A stretch of DNA of 48,073 nucleotides from a virus: positions 1 through 48,073 of IMG/VR virus record IMGVR_UViG_3300032893_000078, one strand, 5' to 3'. Below the pieces are notes generated by a model, which did no database searches, was not told the DNA's origin, and saw nothing but the letters and a program-made list of their open reading frames with translations. The translations under genes were made by a program, and so were the position numbers. Below are positions 14,641 through 22,794 of the stretch, in pieces (the stretch's first letter is position 1; every line of letters begins with the position of its first letter).

Positions 14641-15637
14641 TCAATGCTTTCCACATCTGGCTCAGCCCATCCCGAGCACTCACGTCCACAAACAGGCCAT
14701 CCTTTGGCCTCGCGTCGGCCATGGCCTTGACCCCAGCATCGCAGTACATCCGGGCCAGGGCATCCCAGCCCCGAGTCTGGCACAGGTGGGCAGCTGCCCA
14801 ATAACACTCGAGCCGATACGGCCGAAACTGGATCCCCATCTGGTACGCGGTCAGGGCCTCGCCCACCTGCGTTGCCAGGAGCCCGATCTGGTACCATGAA
14901 ATGTAAACCTCGTCCGTGAACCCTGTTCCTGCCCTGCCCCTCTTGACTCGTTCCTTGTACCAATCTAGGGCTTTGAACACTTGCCCGGCTGCTGCGAATT
15001 CCTGAGCAGCATAGAACGCGCTCCGGGTATCTTCCGGGTTTTCCTTTGCATACTGGGCCAAGCCCTCGGCCGGGCCGACGTGCGTGGTCGGGTCCTTGCT
15101 CCTGACCCCGTCGTGACAGTACTCGACCCAGGCATCGGGCAGCGTATCCTGTGTAGGCTCTTGACCGGTCAGGGTCAGAACTTCGTGGTATGGGTACTGC
15201 CAGGTCCACGGGAGTGAAGCCTTGACCAGGTCCCGCTTGTAGTACCGAAACTGGCCGAATCTGTACTCGACCATGTACGAATCGGACGTGAGCCTGGCTA
15301 GGCCGCGACCGGTCGGGGTATAGTGTAGGATATCATCTGCATCAAGGAAATACAGGTAGGCGTTGTCTAAGTCCGGGCCTAGGTATTCCCGGGCCAGGTC
15401 TAGGGCTCGGTTCCGAGCATCACAGAAACTGAATGGCTGGGGGGCCTGCTCCCGGACCACGAGACAGCCCAGGCCTTGCTCCCGGCAAAACTTCTGGATC
15501 AAGATAGGGGTTTCGTCCGTCCCACCGTCCAACACTACCACGTCCGTTACGTGGTCTTGTACCGATTTGAGGCAGCGCCGGATAACCGCTGCCTCGTTCT
15601 TCACGATCATGTTAAGGACAATGCGTTGTTTGGTCAT
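14615..15637 (-). CDS. Family 2 glycosyltransferase with C-terminal helical repeats
   Basis: A 340-aa protein from the ATG at 15637 (MTKQRIVLNMIVKNEAAVIR...). The GT-A fold N-terminus has the GT2 opening VLNMIVKNEAAVIRRCLKS and VVVLDGGTDETP, and the DxD-like metal site LYFLDADDIL near residue 110. Residues from about 200 on are helical with TPR-like spacing (SAFYAAQEFAAAG, ISWYQIGLLATQ). It could add sugar to phage fibres or alter host surface glycans. It sits between the tailspike and head gene and has its own leaderless promoter. The acceptor is unknown. Confidence 0.82.
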   Translation of the reverse strand: MTKQRIVLNMIVKNEAAVIRRCLKSVQDHVTDVVVLDGGTDETPILIQKFCREQGLGCLVVREQAPQPFSFCDARNRALDLAREYLGPDLDNAYLYFLDADDILHYTPTGRGLARLTSDSYMVEYRFGQFRYYKRDLVKASLPWTWQYPYHEVLTLTGQEPTQDTLPDAWVEYCHDGVRSKDPTTHVGPAEGLAQYAKENPEDTRSAFYAAQEFAAAGQVFKALDWYKERVKRGRAGTGFTDEVYISWYQIGLLATQVGEALTAYQMGIQFRPYRLECYWAAAHLCQTRGWDALARMYCDAGVKAMADARPKDGLFVDVSARDGLSQMWKALNDPENSTY

Positions 15638-15644
15638 TGTCCCT

Positions 15645-15650
15645 AGGGTA
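15645..15650 (-). promoter_or_regulatory. -10 box for glycosyltransferase (leaderless layout)
   Basis: TGCTACCCT: -10 TACCCT at 15650-15645, followed by 7 nt and the ATG at 15637. It lies just past the tailspike stop (15654). No strong -35. Confidence 0.55.
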
Positions 15651-15653
15651 GCA

Positions 15654-18134
15654 CTAAATTGAAAACTCTCGTGACAGCTGATCAGCATGCATATTGATCC
15701 AGCTGTCCGTGAGGCGTGAAGTGCTCAGGATAGTATTGTTGGCTGTCAATGTCCACATGGCCGCATAAGTATAGCCAACCTTAGTGGGCATGTCGTTAGC
15801 TGGATCGCAACCCAAAAACACCGGGTCGGTATTGCTAAACACCGCTGCGCCATCTACGGACACGGAGTGCCGCTCCACTACGCCGCCCACGACATAGATG
15901 ACCTCGTTCGTAGCACGATCTAAGCCCCAACCTAGCACCTGATCTACGCCTACCGTGATAGCAGCCGTGGACGCCGTAAACTTGTTTGCTGCATCTTGTC
16001 CCCACCACAATTCAAGGTGCCCCGTAGCATTTATTACGCAACGCCAGTTATTCGTGCCGCCGGAGTGACACTTACCGATAGGACACTTCGCACTGCCAAT
16101 CGCATAACTACACGCCACGAGCCAAATCATAAATGACTGTCCGGCGGGGTTGGATTTTGTATCGTTTGCACGCATCAGGTAGTGACCGCCATTCGTACGG
16201 ATCTGTTTGCCGCCGGTCGCAGTACTTGTGATTATATCCAATAGTCCAGTAGAACCTGTACCGATCTCAAATGCAGGTCCCCCGTCATCCGAGAACCATC
16301 GGAGGCTTGTCGTAGGCGCAGCAGCATAGGGCTCGATTCGTGGCCCTGCGGTGTACTGAAATGCTACTTCCGCCGAATGAGGGTCAACCACCCAATTAAT
16401 ATCTGGGTTTTGATTAGACCTAATGTGACGTGGGCTGCCCGATTCGGTAGTGGATAGATCCGTGTAGTTGGCGGGACCCTGACCAGAGCAATTAGACAGT
16501 GTGATCTTTTGCACGGCCCCCCCGCCGTGGTTCCACGCGTCATGGTAATCCACCGGATCGGTGTTCGGGAACAGGCAGTCGCGCAGACTGATTGTGCTGC
16601 GCAGGGCTGTGCTACCGAACGAGAGCTGTATATTCCGTCGATCTCCACCGGTGCCGACGATATGTACTTGTTGTAGCGTACGAACACCCGAGGCGCCGTC
16701 GGCTACAAGATTCAAACGACTGGCGGCATCTAGCGCTGCGAAACGCTTATTCGTCACACTGTGAATAAACGAGGGGCTCCCGAAACTGCAATAGTATAGG
16801 GCCTGTGATGCTTCGGTGCCTCCAGTGCTGCATTCGTTTTGCTCCCACCCGCTAGCGTTAGTTTCCCACGTCACCGCGGTGAAGTTCGCACTGCGCACCC
16901 GAATGTTGCCCGACGCCCAATATACGCCGAAACACGGCATTGTGGGGTGTGTGCCGTATACGTATAGGTCGTTGACTGTCCACTCTAGCGCTTGACCGCC
17001 GAGGTTGAAATTGATCATCCCGGCAACGCTGCCGCCGGATGAGTGTACACTGTGTGCTATGCCCCACTCGTAGTTAGACGCTAAACGCTCTACATCAGGA
17101 CAGACAGCGATCGCGGCCTCGAAATGACCACTCAGAGTGGGATCCACCACGTGGAAATTATTGAACTTAGGGCGTGTCATGCCCCCATCGCCCCCTGAAT
17201 GTATGCGACGCTGCCAGGAACACCCAAAGCGCATGTGCTGTCCGCTGGGCACCTCCACAGACAGATCGCGGATCTCCTGATACGCTTGCCCCAGGTTGAT
17301 TGCGTCTGCATACAGCCAACAATCGACATAGATTGTCGCACCCGTCGTCAGCGTGCCCGAGCCCAGATCAATTGTAAGAGTCTTCCCGCCGTGAGCGACC
17401 GCGATACTAGTCGCGGTCCCGAGCGCGGTAGATGTTCCGTATGTGCTGTTGGGCGAATCGGCTGGACCTGGACCACCGTCAATTGATATTGAATACATTA
17501 TCCCGGAAGTACCTATTGTACCGCCGGTATCAATCCGGATTGCAACCTTTCGACGAGCATCGCATTGACTGCCACTCCGAAGTGTTGCCGACGCAGTGCC
17601 CCAGCCTATACTGCTTGACGCGTACGGATCTGATATTTGCGATGTGGTTGCCCCGTACCAAAGCAGTGTAGTCCCGCCTCCAAGAGAGTAACTCTCTAGG
17701 TAGGATGTAGCACCTTGAATAACCAAGCCATTTAGCGCCGACTCGTCAAACGCTAGCGTTGATTCAATACGGTATCTACCCGCGGGAATGTTGAGGCGTT
17801 TGAGCCCGTTCGCGATCAGGTATGCTTTATAGGCAGCGAAAAAAGGCACACAATTGACCGCGCTGGTATCTGTGCCCGACGGCACGAAGTCTAATAGGTT
17901 GAGTTCTATTACAGACCCTGCCGGACCGGACCCGTCTACAGCTTCCCGGTACACTCGACCGGCCCCGAATAGTGGCATTGCCGCCTTTTTCTGGGCATTG
18001 GTTTTACCGCTCGCTACCCGCACGTTCACAGGACTGTTCGGGCCTGTGTACCCCGCACCCCCATCAGCATCGGCGGACTGCCATGTATATGTGCCATGGG
18101 TGACAGAATCTTCAGCTTGCATCAAAACGGTCAT
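15654..18134 (-). CDS. Tailspike / receptor-binding protein with pectate-lyase-like beta-helix
   Basis: An 826-aa protein. Residues 1-45 form a short docking module (MTVLMQAEDSVTHGTYTWQS ... GYTGPNSPVNV) also found at the N-terminus of the 166-aa protein at 19032-19532. Residues about 95-130 (AYLIANGLKRLNIPAGRYRI) mark entry to a right-handed beta-helix as in capsule- or LPS-degrading spikes. The C-terminal 200 residues look like a lectin-type sandwich (SLRWFSDDGGPAFEIGTGST). Its base composition is less G+C-rich than neighbours, a sign of exchange. Its ATG overlaps the stop of the previous gene. A sugar-cleaving active site is likely but not proven here. Confidence 0.8.
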   Translation of the reverse strand: MTVLMQAEDSVTHGTYTWQSADADGGAGYTGPNSPVNVRVASGKTNAQKKAAMPLFGAGRVYREAVDGSGPAGSVIELNLLDFVPSGTDTSAVNCVPFFAAYKAYLIANGLKRLNIPAGRYRIESTLAFDESALNGLVIQGATSYLESYSLGGGTTLLWYGATTSQISDPYASSSIGWGTASATLRSGSQCDARRKVAIRIDTGGTIGTSGIMYSISIDGGPGPADSPNSTYGTSTALGTATSIAVAHGGKTLTIDLGSGTLTTGATIYVDCWLYADAINLGQAYQEIRDLSVEVPSGQHMRFGCSWQRRIHSGGDGGMTRPKFNNFHVVDPTLSGHFEAAIAVCPDVERLASNYEWGIAHSVHSSGGSVAGMINFNLGGQALEWTVNDLYVYGTHPTMPCFGVYWASGNIRVRSANFTAVTWETNASGWEQNECSTGGTEASQALYYCSFGSPSFIHSVTNKRFAALDAASRLNLVADGASGVRTLQQVHIVGTGGDRRNIQLSFGSTALRSTISLRDCLFPNTDPVDYHDAWNHGGGAVQKITLSNCSGQGPANYTDLSTTESGSPRHIRSNQNPDINWVVDPHSAEVAFQYTAGPRIEPYAAAPTTSLRWFSDDGGPAFEIGTGSTGLLDIITSTATGGKQIRTNGGHYLMRANDTKSNPAGQSFMIWLVACSYAIGSAKCPIGKCHSGGTNNWRCVINATGHLELWWGQDAANKFTASTAAITVGVDQVLGWGLDRATNEVIYVVGGVVERHSVSVDGAAVFSNTDPVFLGCDPANDMPTKVGYTYAAMWTLTANNTILSTSRLTDSWINMHADQLSREFSI

Positions 18135-18820
18135 ATTACGGAAACCTCTTGAACGAGACAGTAGCCGGAGCCTACATACTGGGCTAAAACGGAATGTGTG
18201 CCGGACGGGAGGGACACACCAGACACAGACACGACCTGCGGCGAAGCCCCGGCTGTGACAGTGATCGTGCTCCCGGACACGCCCGGGATTTGCAGGGTTA
18301 GGGTGCCAGAGCTGACGAACACGCTGGCGGTCAGGGTCACGATTCTGGGGGTCGAGACCAGGAAATCGCCCAGGCTGTACGCTGCCCCGGCAGGGATTTC
18401 GACATTGGGGGTCACGTCCAACAGCCCGGCATATTTATCGGGCACGATCACTGGATTGCCCATGAACGCGACAGTAAACGCGCCGTTTTCTGGTCCGCCG
18501 TCCAGATCATACCGCAGAACGTTCAGGGTGCTGCCCTCTGAGTTAGAACTGAAGATGATTCCTAGGTCGTCAACTGTCGAGCCCAGGTATTCCACAGAGT
18601 GTGCACATTTGCTAGCGTCAATCCCAGTGACTGGGGTCACGGTGTAGTTCCCGGTGCTGTTCCGGACCACACTTTGGATGTTATATGCCTGGACCAGGGT
18701 CACATTGACCCCATCATCGTGCACGTGGGCCTCAGCCACGACACGGCCTACGCCGTTGGTCTGGGCCACTGCTCCCTCGCCCCAGGCTAGGGTTGCTGCT
18801 AAAACGTCTGCGTAGGTCAC
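18131..18820 (-). CDS. Tail fibre-like beta-sandwich protein
   Basis: A 229-aa, largely beta protein with no membrane segment. The last 75 residues (VTLTASVFVSSGTLTLQIPG ... PSGTHSVLAQYVGSG, ending VQEVSVI) resemble the C-terminus of the 166-aa protein at 19032-19532 in spacing and key residues (GTLT-QI, G-T-SV, E-VSV). The first 60 residues hold VAEAHVHDDGVNVTLVQAYN. It begins with GTG overlapping the stop of the small membrane protein gene and ends overlapping the tailspike start. It is probably a virion fibre or adaptor. Confidence 0.65.
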   Translation of the reverse strand: MTYADVLAATLAWGEGAVAQTNGVGRVVAEAHVHDDGVNVTLVQAYNIQSVVRNSTGNYTVTPVTGIDASKCAHSVEYLGSTVDDLGIIFSSNSEGSTLNVLRYDLDGGPENGAFTVAFMGNPVIVPDKYAGLLDVTPNVEIPAGAAYSLGDFLVSTPRIVTLTASVFVSSGTLTLQIPGVSGSTITVTAGASPQVVSVSGVSLPSGTHSVLAQYVGSGYCLVQEVSVI

Positions 18821-19017
18821 TTGGTTGGGTCCTTGATACCGGCCGTGATCAGGCCTTTAAGGTTCAAGCCTGGCAGGGATTCCAAGATCTTGACCAGGAT
18901 TCCGGCCCAGCGCCACTGGGTCTGGGAGTAGACTGCCTGCATTACAGCCAAGGCATACGTCAGCACGATCGACACATTGATCGGATCAGAGAGCCAGGTA
19001 GGAATTTTCTGGACCAT
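18817..19017 (-). CDS. Small membrane protein (66 aa)
   Basis: It starts at the ATG at 19017 (MVQKIPTWLSDPINVSIVLT...), five bases after a -10 TATACT; an extension to 19032 enters that box. A hydrophobic stretch around residues 12-30 (VSIVLTYALAVMQAVYS) may span the membrane, with a C-terminal amphipathic helix. Holin-like or superinfection roles are possible; I do not recognise a family. It stands within the fibre cluster. Confidence 0.55.
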   Translation of the reverse strand: MVQKIPTWLSDPINVSIVLTYALAVMQAVYSQTQWRWAGILVKILESLPGLNLKGLITAGIKDPTK

Positions 19018-19022
19018 GACCG

Positions 19023-19028
19023 AGTATA
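19023..19028 (-). promoter_or_regulatory. -10 box before the small membrane protein
   Basis: TGCTATACT: -10 TATACT at 19028-19023, 5 nt, then ATG 19017. It sits at the boundary with the upstream gene's stop (19034-19032). Confidence 0.55.
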
Positions 19029-19031
19029 GCA

Positions 19032-19532
19032 TTAGCCGACCGACACCGTTTCAATCGAAGCAAACTCCGCTGCTGAGTCTATCAGTGTAGTGATTACCGA
19101 ATAGGTGCCGGCTGCGACTGTGAAAGGGCTCGACGTGTAGGTCAGAAGACCAGATCCGCCCCCAGCAAAAAACGTTACTACACTTCCAGACACAACACCA
19201 CCAGCCCCTACTATCTGCACTGTCAGTGTACCATATGTGGCTTCATTATATGCTGTGACCGATATCTGTGCGCTGCGAGTAACAGCAGTGGTAAATGAGC
19301 CTAGAACGAACCATACCGGATCACTGCCAGGCGAGGCTATGACCTGTTCGTGCGGGGTCAGGTCCAATAGCACACTCACGGTAGGGGCCGAGCCCGCCGG
19401 CGTAGTGTCGGCTACTACCACGATATTAGTCGGGCTGTTAGGGCCGGGATATCCCGCTCCGGCGTCATACGTCGCGGCTTGCCAGGAGTAAATGCCCCCG
19501 GACACTGAGTCAACGGCTTGGTGTAGGATCAT
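19032..19532 (-). CDS. Chimeric fibre protein sharing modules with tailspike and fibre neighbour
   Basis: A 166-aa protein. Residues 1-40 (MILHQAVDSVSGGIYSWQAA ... GYPGPNSPTNI) match the N-terminal docking module of the 826-aa tailspike. Residues 90-166 match the C-terminal sandwich of the 229-aa fibre protein. It is thus built from the head of one neighbour and the tail of the other. It has GTLTVQIVGAGG and AAGTYSVITTL in the second module. The start at 19532 overlaps the portal stop by ATGA. It likely attaches at the same virion site as the tailspike. Confidence 0.7.
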   Translation of the reverse strand: MILHQAVDSVSGGIYSWQAATYDAGAGYPGPNSPTNIVVVADTTPAGSAPTVSVLLDLTPHEQVIASPGSDPVWFVLGSFTTAVTRSAQISVTAYNEATYGTLTVQIVGAGGVVSGSVVTFFAGGGSGLLTYTSSPFTVAAGTYSVITTLIDSAAEFASIETVSVG

Positions 19533-21238
19533 TCCTTAAGGTCCTTCGTTTTCTTGACGGGGCGGGTATCCGGTCCAGACCCGGCCGAGCTGGTGCCCAA
19601 AATCACGTCCCGTTTTGCGGTAATGGTCATGCTCGTGGGTGGGGCTCCGGAGCTGGACGGGGCTGGGACCGTGGTCTCGACCTTGCCACCTTGTTCTGGG
19701 ATCTTGCCCTGGGACTTGTCTTGACCAGCCTGGTCAGGTTTCTTGGGCAACGGTTCCCCATCGGGCCCAACCTGTTCGCCCAGTTCCGGTACAGTGGTCG
19801 AGGCTTCTAGTTCACTCAAAGCCTTTTTCAATAACTTTTCACGCACGGTCCTGTCAACTGCAGACCACTCCGTGGACCAGACCCCCCTGTCTAGCACGCG
19901 GCTAAGAGCAATCTCCTCGGGCGTGAACACGCCCTTGTCTATGTAATTGCCATCAGCTGTGCTCTGGGCCGCTCGCTCTTGGGCCTGTTCCAGTGCCGAG
20001 GGGGTGTAGAGGGGCGGAAACTTGACCGAGACCTTGTCTTTGAGGTCGTCCCGGCCGAGCGTGGACAGGATGACCCGGACCAGCTCTTTGATGCGCGGTC
20101 CCAGTATAGATTCCTGGCTCGCTGCGACCCGATCGTAGAATGAGCGCAGGTCGTTATCGTCTGACGCATTAAGCCCGGCCACGCGCGGACCCCCGAGGCG
20201 CGCGGCTGGAATATCTAGGGACGCGGCCAGGCGCATAGTTGCCTGGTTCAGGATATTATCCAGACCTGAGAACGTAACGGTCTGCCGGGAAAAATCCTCC
20301 TGGTCTGCGTCAATCAGAATGGCTCTGAGTATAGACCGCCACGTATCGATCATGGCAAAGCGCTGCTGCATTGCAGCCTCTTGCCCTGCCAGGATCTTGT
20401 CAAACAGCCCCTTGACCTTGTACACGGCCTGGGGCCCGTCCGTGATCAGGATCTCGATTCCTTTCCAGATACCCTCGAACATGCGCAAGGTGGGGTACAC
20501 ACGGTCCAGGATTGAATAGTCCCAGGACGCATTTAGGTTCTTCTCTCGTTGCGAGGTCCTGGCCCCGGGAAATCGAAGCATTCGCGATTCATGAATAACG
20601 AATGCCCCTTGCGCCACACCCACCCAGGTCTGGGACAGGACGTACCGGTCCGGGGTCCCTGCCTTGGGCCCCAGCTGGTAATACGACACAGGCCAGAGAT
20701 AGCGTCGGTCCACGACCTGGAGCCAGTCCAGGGACTTCATACCCTTAAGGTTGATCGGGTCGCCAGCCCCTAGCCCATCGTCCCCACCATAGATCAGAGC
20801 ACAACCCCCGTACAGTTGACCCCAGATCCGGGCCTCAAGCATTCGCTCGCGCGCGTTCAGCTTTTCCAGCTCCTGGGCGACCGTTTCGTCAACCTTGTCG
20901 TCTGTCGTGTAGACGGTATAGGGTAGGCGGAATTCCTCACCTGGTACAATATCGACCACGCGAGCCGAAAGGTCGTGCCCATGGTAGAGGTTGGACAGAG
21001 TAATGAGGTCTATCGGTTGATAGCCTCTAAATTCCATATATGTGGTTTTATCTCGCTGGGTTCCGTACCCCGTCGCTGCATTCTGCCAGTGACCCCCAGC
21101 ATACCCACCAGTATGTCCGTTCAAACCCCCGTCAGACCGATCCTGGCCTGTCAGAGCCCGGTACGTCTCCAGAGCACTATCAGGCTTGTGTCTTTCTAGA
21201 CCAAGACCTATTAGGTGTGCCCGTACTTCGTCGCTCAT
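19529..21238 (-). CDS. Portal protein (DUF1073-like)
   Basis: A 569-aa protein from the ATG at 21238 (MSDEVRAHLIGLGLERHKPD...); the start seven bases after a -10 TACAAT is preferred over 21274. It carries the portal pattern: LITLSNLYHGHDLSARVVDI, ARIWGQLYGGCALIYGGDDG, RFPGARTSQREKNLNASWDY and LAASLDIPAARLGGPRVAGL, followed by FYDRVAASQESILGPRIKEL. Such proteins form the dodecameric DNA channel at one capsid vertex. The last 90 residues are Pro/Gly/Lys-rich and flexible. Confidence 0.9.
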   Translation of the reverse strand: MSDEVRAHLIGLGLERHKPDSALETYRALTGQDRSDGGLNGHTGGYAGGHWQNAATGYGTQRDKTTYMEFRGYQPIDLITLSNLYHGHDLSARVVDIVPGEEFRLPYTVYTTDDKVDETVAQELEKLNARERMLEARIWGQLYGGCALIYGGDDGLGAGDPINLKGMKSLDWLQVVDRRYLWPVSYYQLGPKAGTPDRYVLSQTWVGVAQGAFVIHESRMLRFPGARTSQREKNLNASWDYSILDRVYPTLRMFEGIWKGIEILITDGPQAVYKVKGLFDKILAGQEAAMQQRFAMIDTWRSILRAILIDADQEDFSRQTVTFSGLDNILNQATMRLAASLDIPAARLGGPRVAGLNASDDNDLRSFYDRVAASQESILGPRIKELVRVILSTLGRDDLKDKVSVKFPPLYTPSALEQAQERAAQSTADGNYIDKGVFTPEEIALSRVLDRGVWSTEWSAVDRTVREKLLKKALSELEASTTVPELGEQVGPDGEPLPKKPDQAGQDKSQGKIPEQGGKVETTVPAPSSSGAPPTSMTITAKRDVILGTSSAGSGPDTRPVKKTKDLKE

Positions 21239-21245
21239 GCCGCAT

Positions 21246-21251
21246 ATTGTA
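21246..21251 (-). promoter_or_regulatory. -10 box for portal gene
   Basis: TGTTACAAT: extended -10 with TACAAT at 21251-21246, 7 nt, then ATG at 21238. A purine-rich ribosome site is absent, so the mRNA is probably leaderless. Confidence 0.6.
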
Positions 21252-21291
21252 ACATGGTGTGCCAATATGCGCATTTCAGCGCCACTGCTAT

Positions 21292-21774
21292 TTATTTTAC
21301 CTTGTTCCTGTAATTCTCTAGATACACACCCAAGGCTAGAACACGTTCTAGAGATCCCTTAAGACAACCCTCGGCCATATTGCATCCACGACAGAGCACG
21401 CCGCGAAAGCGCCCTGTCTCATGGTCGTGATCTACGTGCTTGTTCCTGCCCTCTATGTGCTCGCCACAAGCGTCGCACGAGGTCGCGTTTTCTACCTGCT
21501 GCAGTTGCTCGTCAGTAAGCCTGTACTTGCTTTTGCGTTGCCAGCGCATGAACTGGGCAGGGTCTGCTTTGTACCGGGCTCGGTCACCCTCACGTTTCCT
21601 GTCAGGGTTCGCCTCGCGCCAGGCTCTGGTTCTAGCTACGACCACGGCAGGGTCCTCTTTCATCTTACCGGCTGCCCGTCTGGCTCTGTTCTTCTCACGC
21701 ATTTTCTCAAGATTCTTGTGATAGTACACCCGGGCCCTTGCCGTGTGCTTGGCTCTTTTCTCTTCCGGTGTCAT
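21292..21774 (-). CDS. Endonuclease VII-like HNH nuclease (first copy)
   Basis: A 160-aa protein with a basic helical N-terminus and a C-terminal Endo VII domain: CDACGEHIEGRNKHVDHDHE with the HVDHDH active site, and GVLCRGCN completing the zinc site. T4 gp49-type enzymes cut branched DNA before packaging. It stands next to portal and terminase, fitting a packaging role, but an HNH homing-type gene is also possible given its own promoter and the overlap with the gene upstream. A second Endo VII is at 39703-40227. Confidence 0.85.
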   Translation of the reverse strand: MTPEEKRAKHTARARVYYHKNLEKMREKNRARRAAGKMKEDPAVVVARTRAWREANPDRKREGDRARYKADPAQFMRWQRKSKYRLTDEQLQQVENATSCDACGEHIEGRNKHVDHDHETGRFRGVLCRGCNMAEGCLKGSLERVLALGVYLENYRNKVK

Positions 21775-22111
21775 GTCCGTCTAGAACCCTAGCACATGAT
21801 TCGAACCCTGTCCCAGAATTCTGCCTGTACTTAGCTGCCCTGGCCTTGGCCTTGCGTCGGTCCCTCCTAGGCTTGTCCCCTTTTGAGCACGTGCACCGTT
21901 TGGTCTTGACTACATTGTTCATGGTCCAGCGTGGTCTGTGTATCACGCGGCCGTGTTCACACGTGAGGGCCAGCATGGGGTTTGACCCAGAGCCCAGGAC
22001 AGCCACGATTGTGTACAGACCCCAGACCGACCCGGGCACGTACTTAGACCGGCCGCCCCTCTTGTAGTAACCAGGGTGTGAGACGTCAGGGACAGAGCCG
22101 AATTCGGTCAC
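21707..22111 (-). CDS. Hypothetical basic Cys-containing protein
   Basis: A 134-aa protein with GSVWGLYTIVAVLGSGSNPM followed by LTCEHGRVIHRPRWTMNNVV and RCTC, a short zinc-finger-like layout with C-x-H and C-x-C. The following stretch is strongly basic (KGDKPRRDRRKAKARAAK). The GTG at 22111 overlaps the stop of the 49-aa gene. The last 22 codons overlap the HNH gene start in another frame and hold its promoter. The layout recalls DNA-binding arms that accompany phage HNH genes; the function is unknown. Confidence 0.6.
   Translation of the reverse strand: MTEFGSVPDVSHPGYYKRGGRSKYVPGSVWGLYTIVAVLGSGSNPMLALTCEHGRVIHRPRWTMNNVVKTKRCTCSKGDKPRRDRRKAKARAAKYRQNSGTGFESCARVLDGHDTGREKSQAHGKGPGVLSQES
21786..21791 (-). 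promoter_or_regulatory. -10 box for HNH nuclease
   Basis: TGCTAGGGT: -10 TAGGGT at 21791-21786, then 11 nt to the ATG at 21774, so a 5-nt leader at most. GGGACA lies about 17 nt upstream as a weak -35. Confidence 0.55.
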
Positions 22112-22257
22112 GCATCATCGTCCTGACCCAGGCAATAATCTTCCAACATCTCGCGCTCGGCCTCAGCCTCGACCTGGCAGCCCTCGCACAGCGGCTCCTC
22201 GTCTGGGTCCTGGTCGGGGTCAAGCTCTTCTCTGCAGTGTCTGTTCTTACATTTCAT
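22108..22257 (-). CDS. Acidic Cys-rich 49-aa protein
   Basis: This small gene has stop and start overlaps on both sides (ATGA with the gene upstream, GTGA downstream). It starts MKCKNRHCREELDPDQDPD and has two Cys pairs spaced like a single zinc knuckle (C-x4-C and C-x2-C), then an acidic helical end. The function is unknown. Its tight coupling supports it as a real gene. Confidence 0.65.
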   Translation of the reverse strand: MKCKNRHCREELDPDQDPDEEPLCEGCQVEAEAEREMLEDYCLGQDDDA

Positions 22258-22454
22258 GATTCGTTCCAATCCACGGCCGCGCGGACCGCGTCAACTATTT
22301 CCTGTGGTACGTCGTGGGGTGCTTCGTGCTCCGATATGCGTCTGGATTCCCCGCCACTGTAGCAGGCCAGGACTGTGGGTCCTGTGCTCAGGACAAGACT
22401 GGGCACAATCTCAACAGGCACGGTAACCGCTATCCTAGGTTGTCTTATTTTCAT
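22254..22454 (-). CDS. Hypothetical 66-aa protein
   Basis: It reads MKIRQPRIAVTVPVEIVPSL from the ATG at 22454, which overlaps the previous stop (ATGA). The centre has a beta segment and the end is acidic and helical (EIVDAVRAAVDWNES). There are no known motifs. It belongs to the coupled chain of small genes from 23.3 to 21.7 kb. Confidence 0.6.
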   Translation of the reverse strand: MKIRQPRIAVTVPVEIVPSLVLSTGPTVLACYSGGESRRISEHEAPHDVPQEIVDAVRAAVDWNES

Positions 22455-22642
22455 TTTCCTTCTCTGCTTTCCAGCCACTTGGCCCGGCGCTTGTAGCCGA
22501 CCAGTGACTTGTCAAAGTTGCGTGCGTGATCTTCTGCCTGGACCCGGGCTTCCAAGGCCTCGTACGTGGTCAGGTATTCGTATTTGCCTGCGTGAGGCGA
22601 CATAACCTTTGTGTGGCCTAGGAGTGTTGTGATCTTGATCAT
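22451..22642 (-). CDS. Hypothetical 63-aa protein
   Basis: It starts at the ATG at 22642 (MIKITTLLGHTKVMSPHAGK...), which overlaps the stop of the 47-aa gene; a longer frame to 22690 is not needed. The second half is a charged helix (ALEARVQAEDHARNFDKSLV). I do not recognise a family. Coupled to both neighbours. Confidence 0.6.
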   Translation of the reverse strand: MIKITTLLGHTKVMSPHAGKYEYLTTYEALEARVQAEDHARNFDKSLVGYKRRAKWLESREGK

Positions 22643-22782
22643 AGCGCGATTACCCAATACCTTCTGCCGTCGAGGCTTAGATAGTACCATCCTGGCTCGT
22701 GGCTGGCTGCTGTTCGAAGTCCTGCCCTGCGTAGCTCTGCGAAAAGTGCTTGCATCGTGGTCATGTACTGATGAACGGTCAC
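22639..22782 (-). CDS. Hypothetical 47-aa protein
   Basis: An open frame from the GTG at 22782 (or the ATG at 22764) to a TGA that overlaps the next start. It has a helix MQALFAELRRAGLRTAA and then a compact aromatic beta hairpin GWYYLSLDGRRYWVIAL. That mixture looks like a folded small protein. It starts 12 nt after the previous stop. The function is unknown. Confidence 0.6.
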   Translation of the reverse strand: MTVHQYMTTMQALFAELRRAGLRTAASHEPGWYYLSLDGRRYWVIAL

Positions 22783-22794
22783 GCGGGGCAGAAC

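Noticed and set aside
22639-22782. Suspected frameshift in the 47-aa gene
   Set aside because: On rereading bases 22681-22740 the frame is continuous to the TGA that overlaps the next start; the gene is intact.
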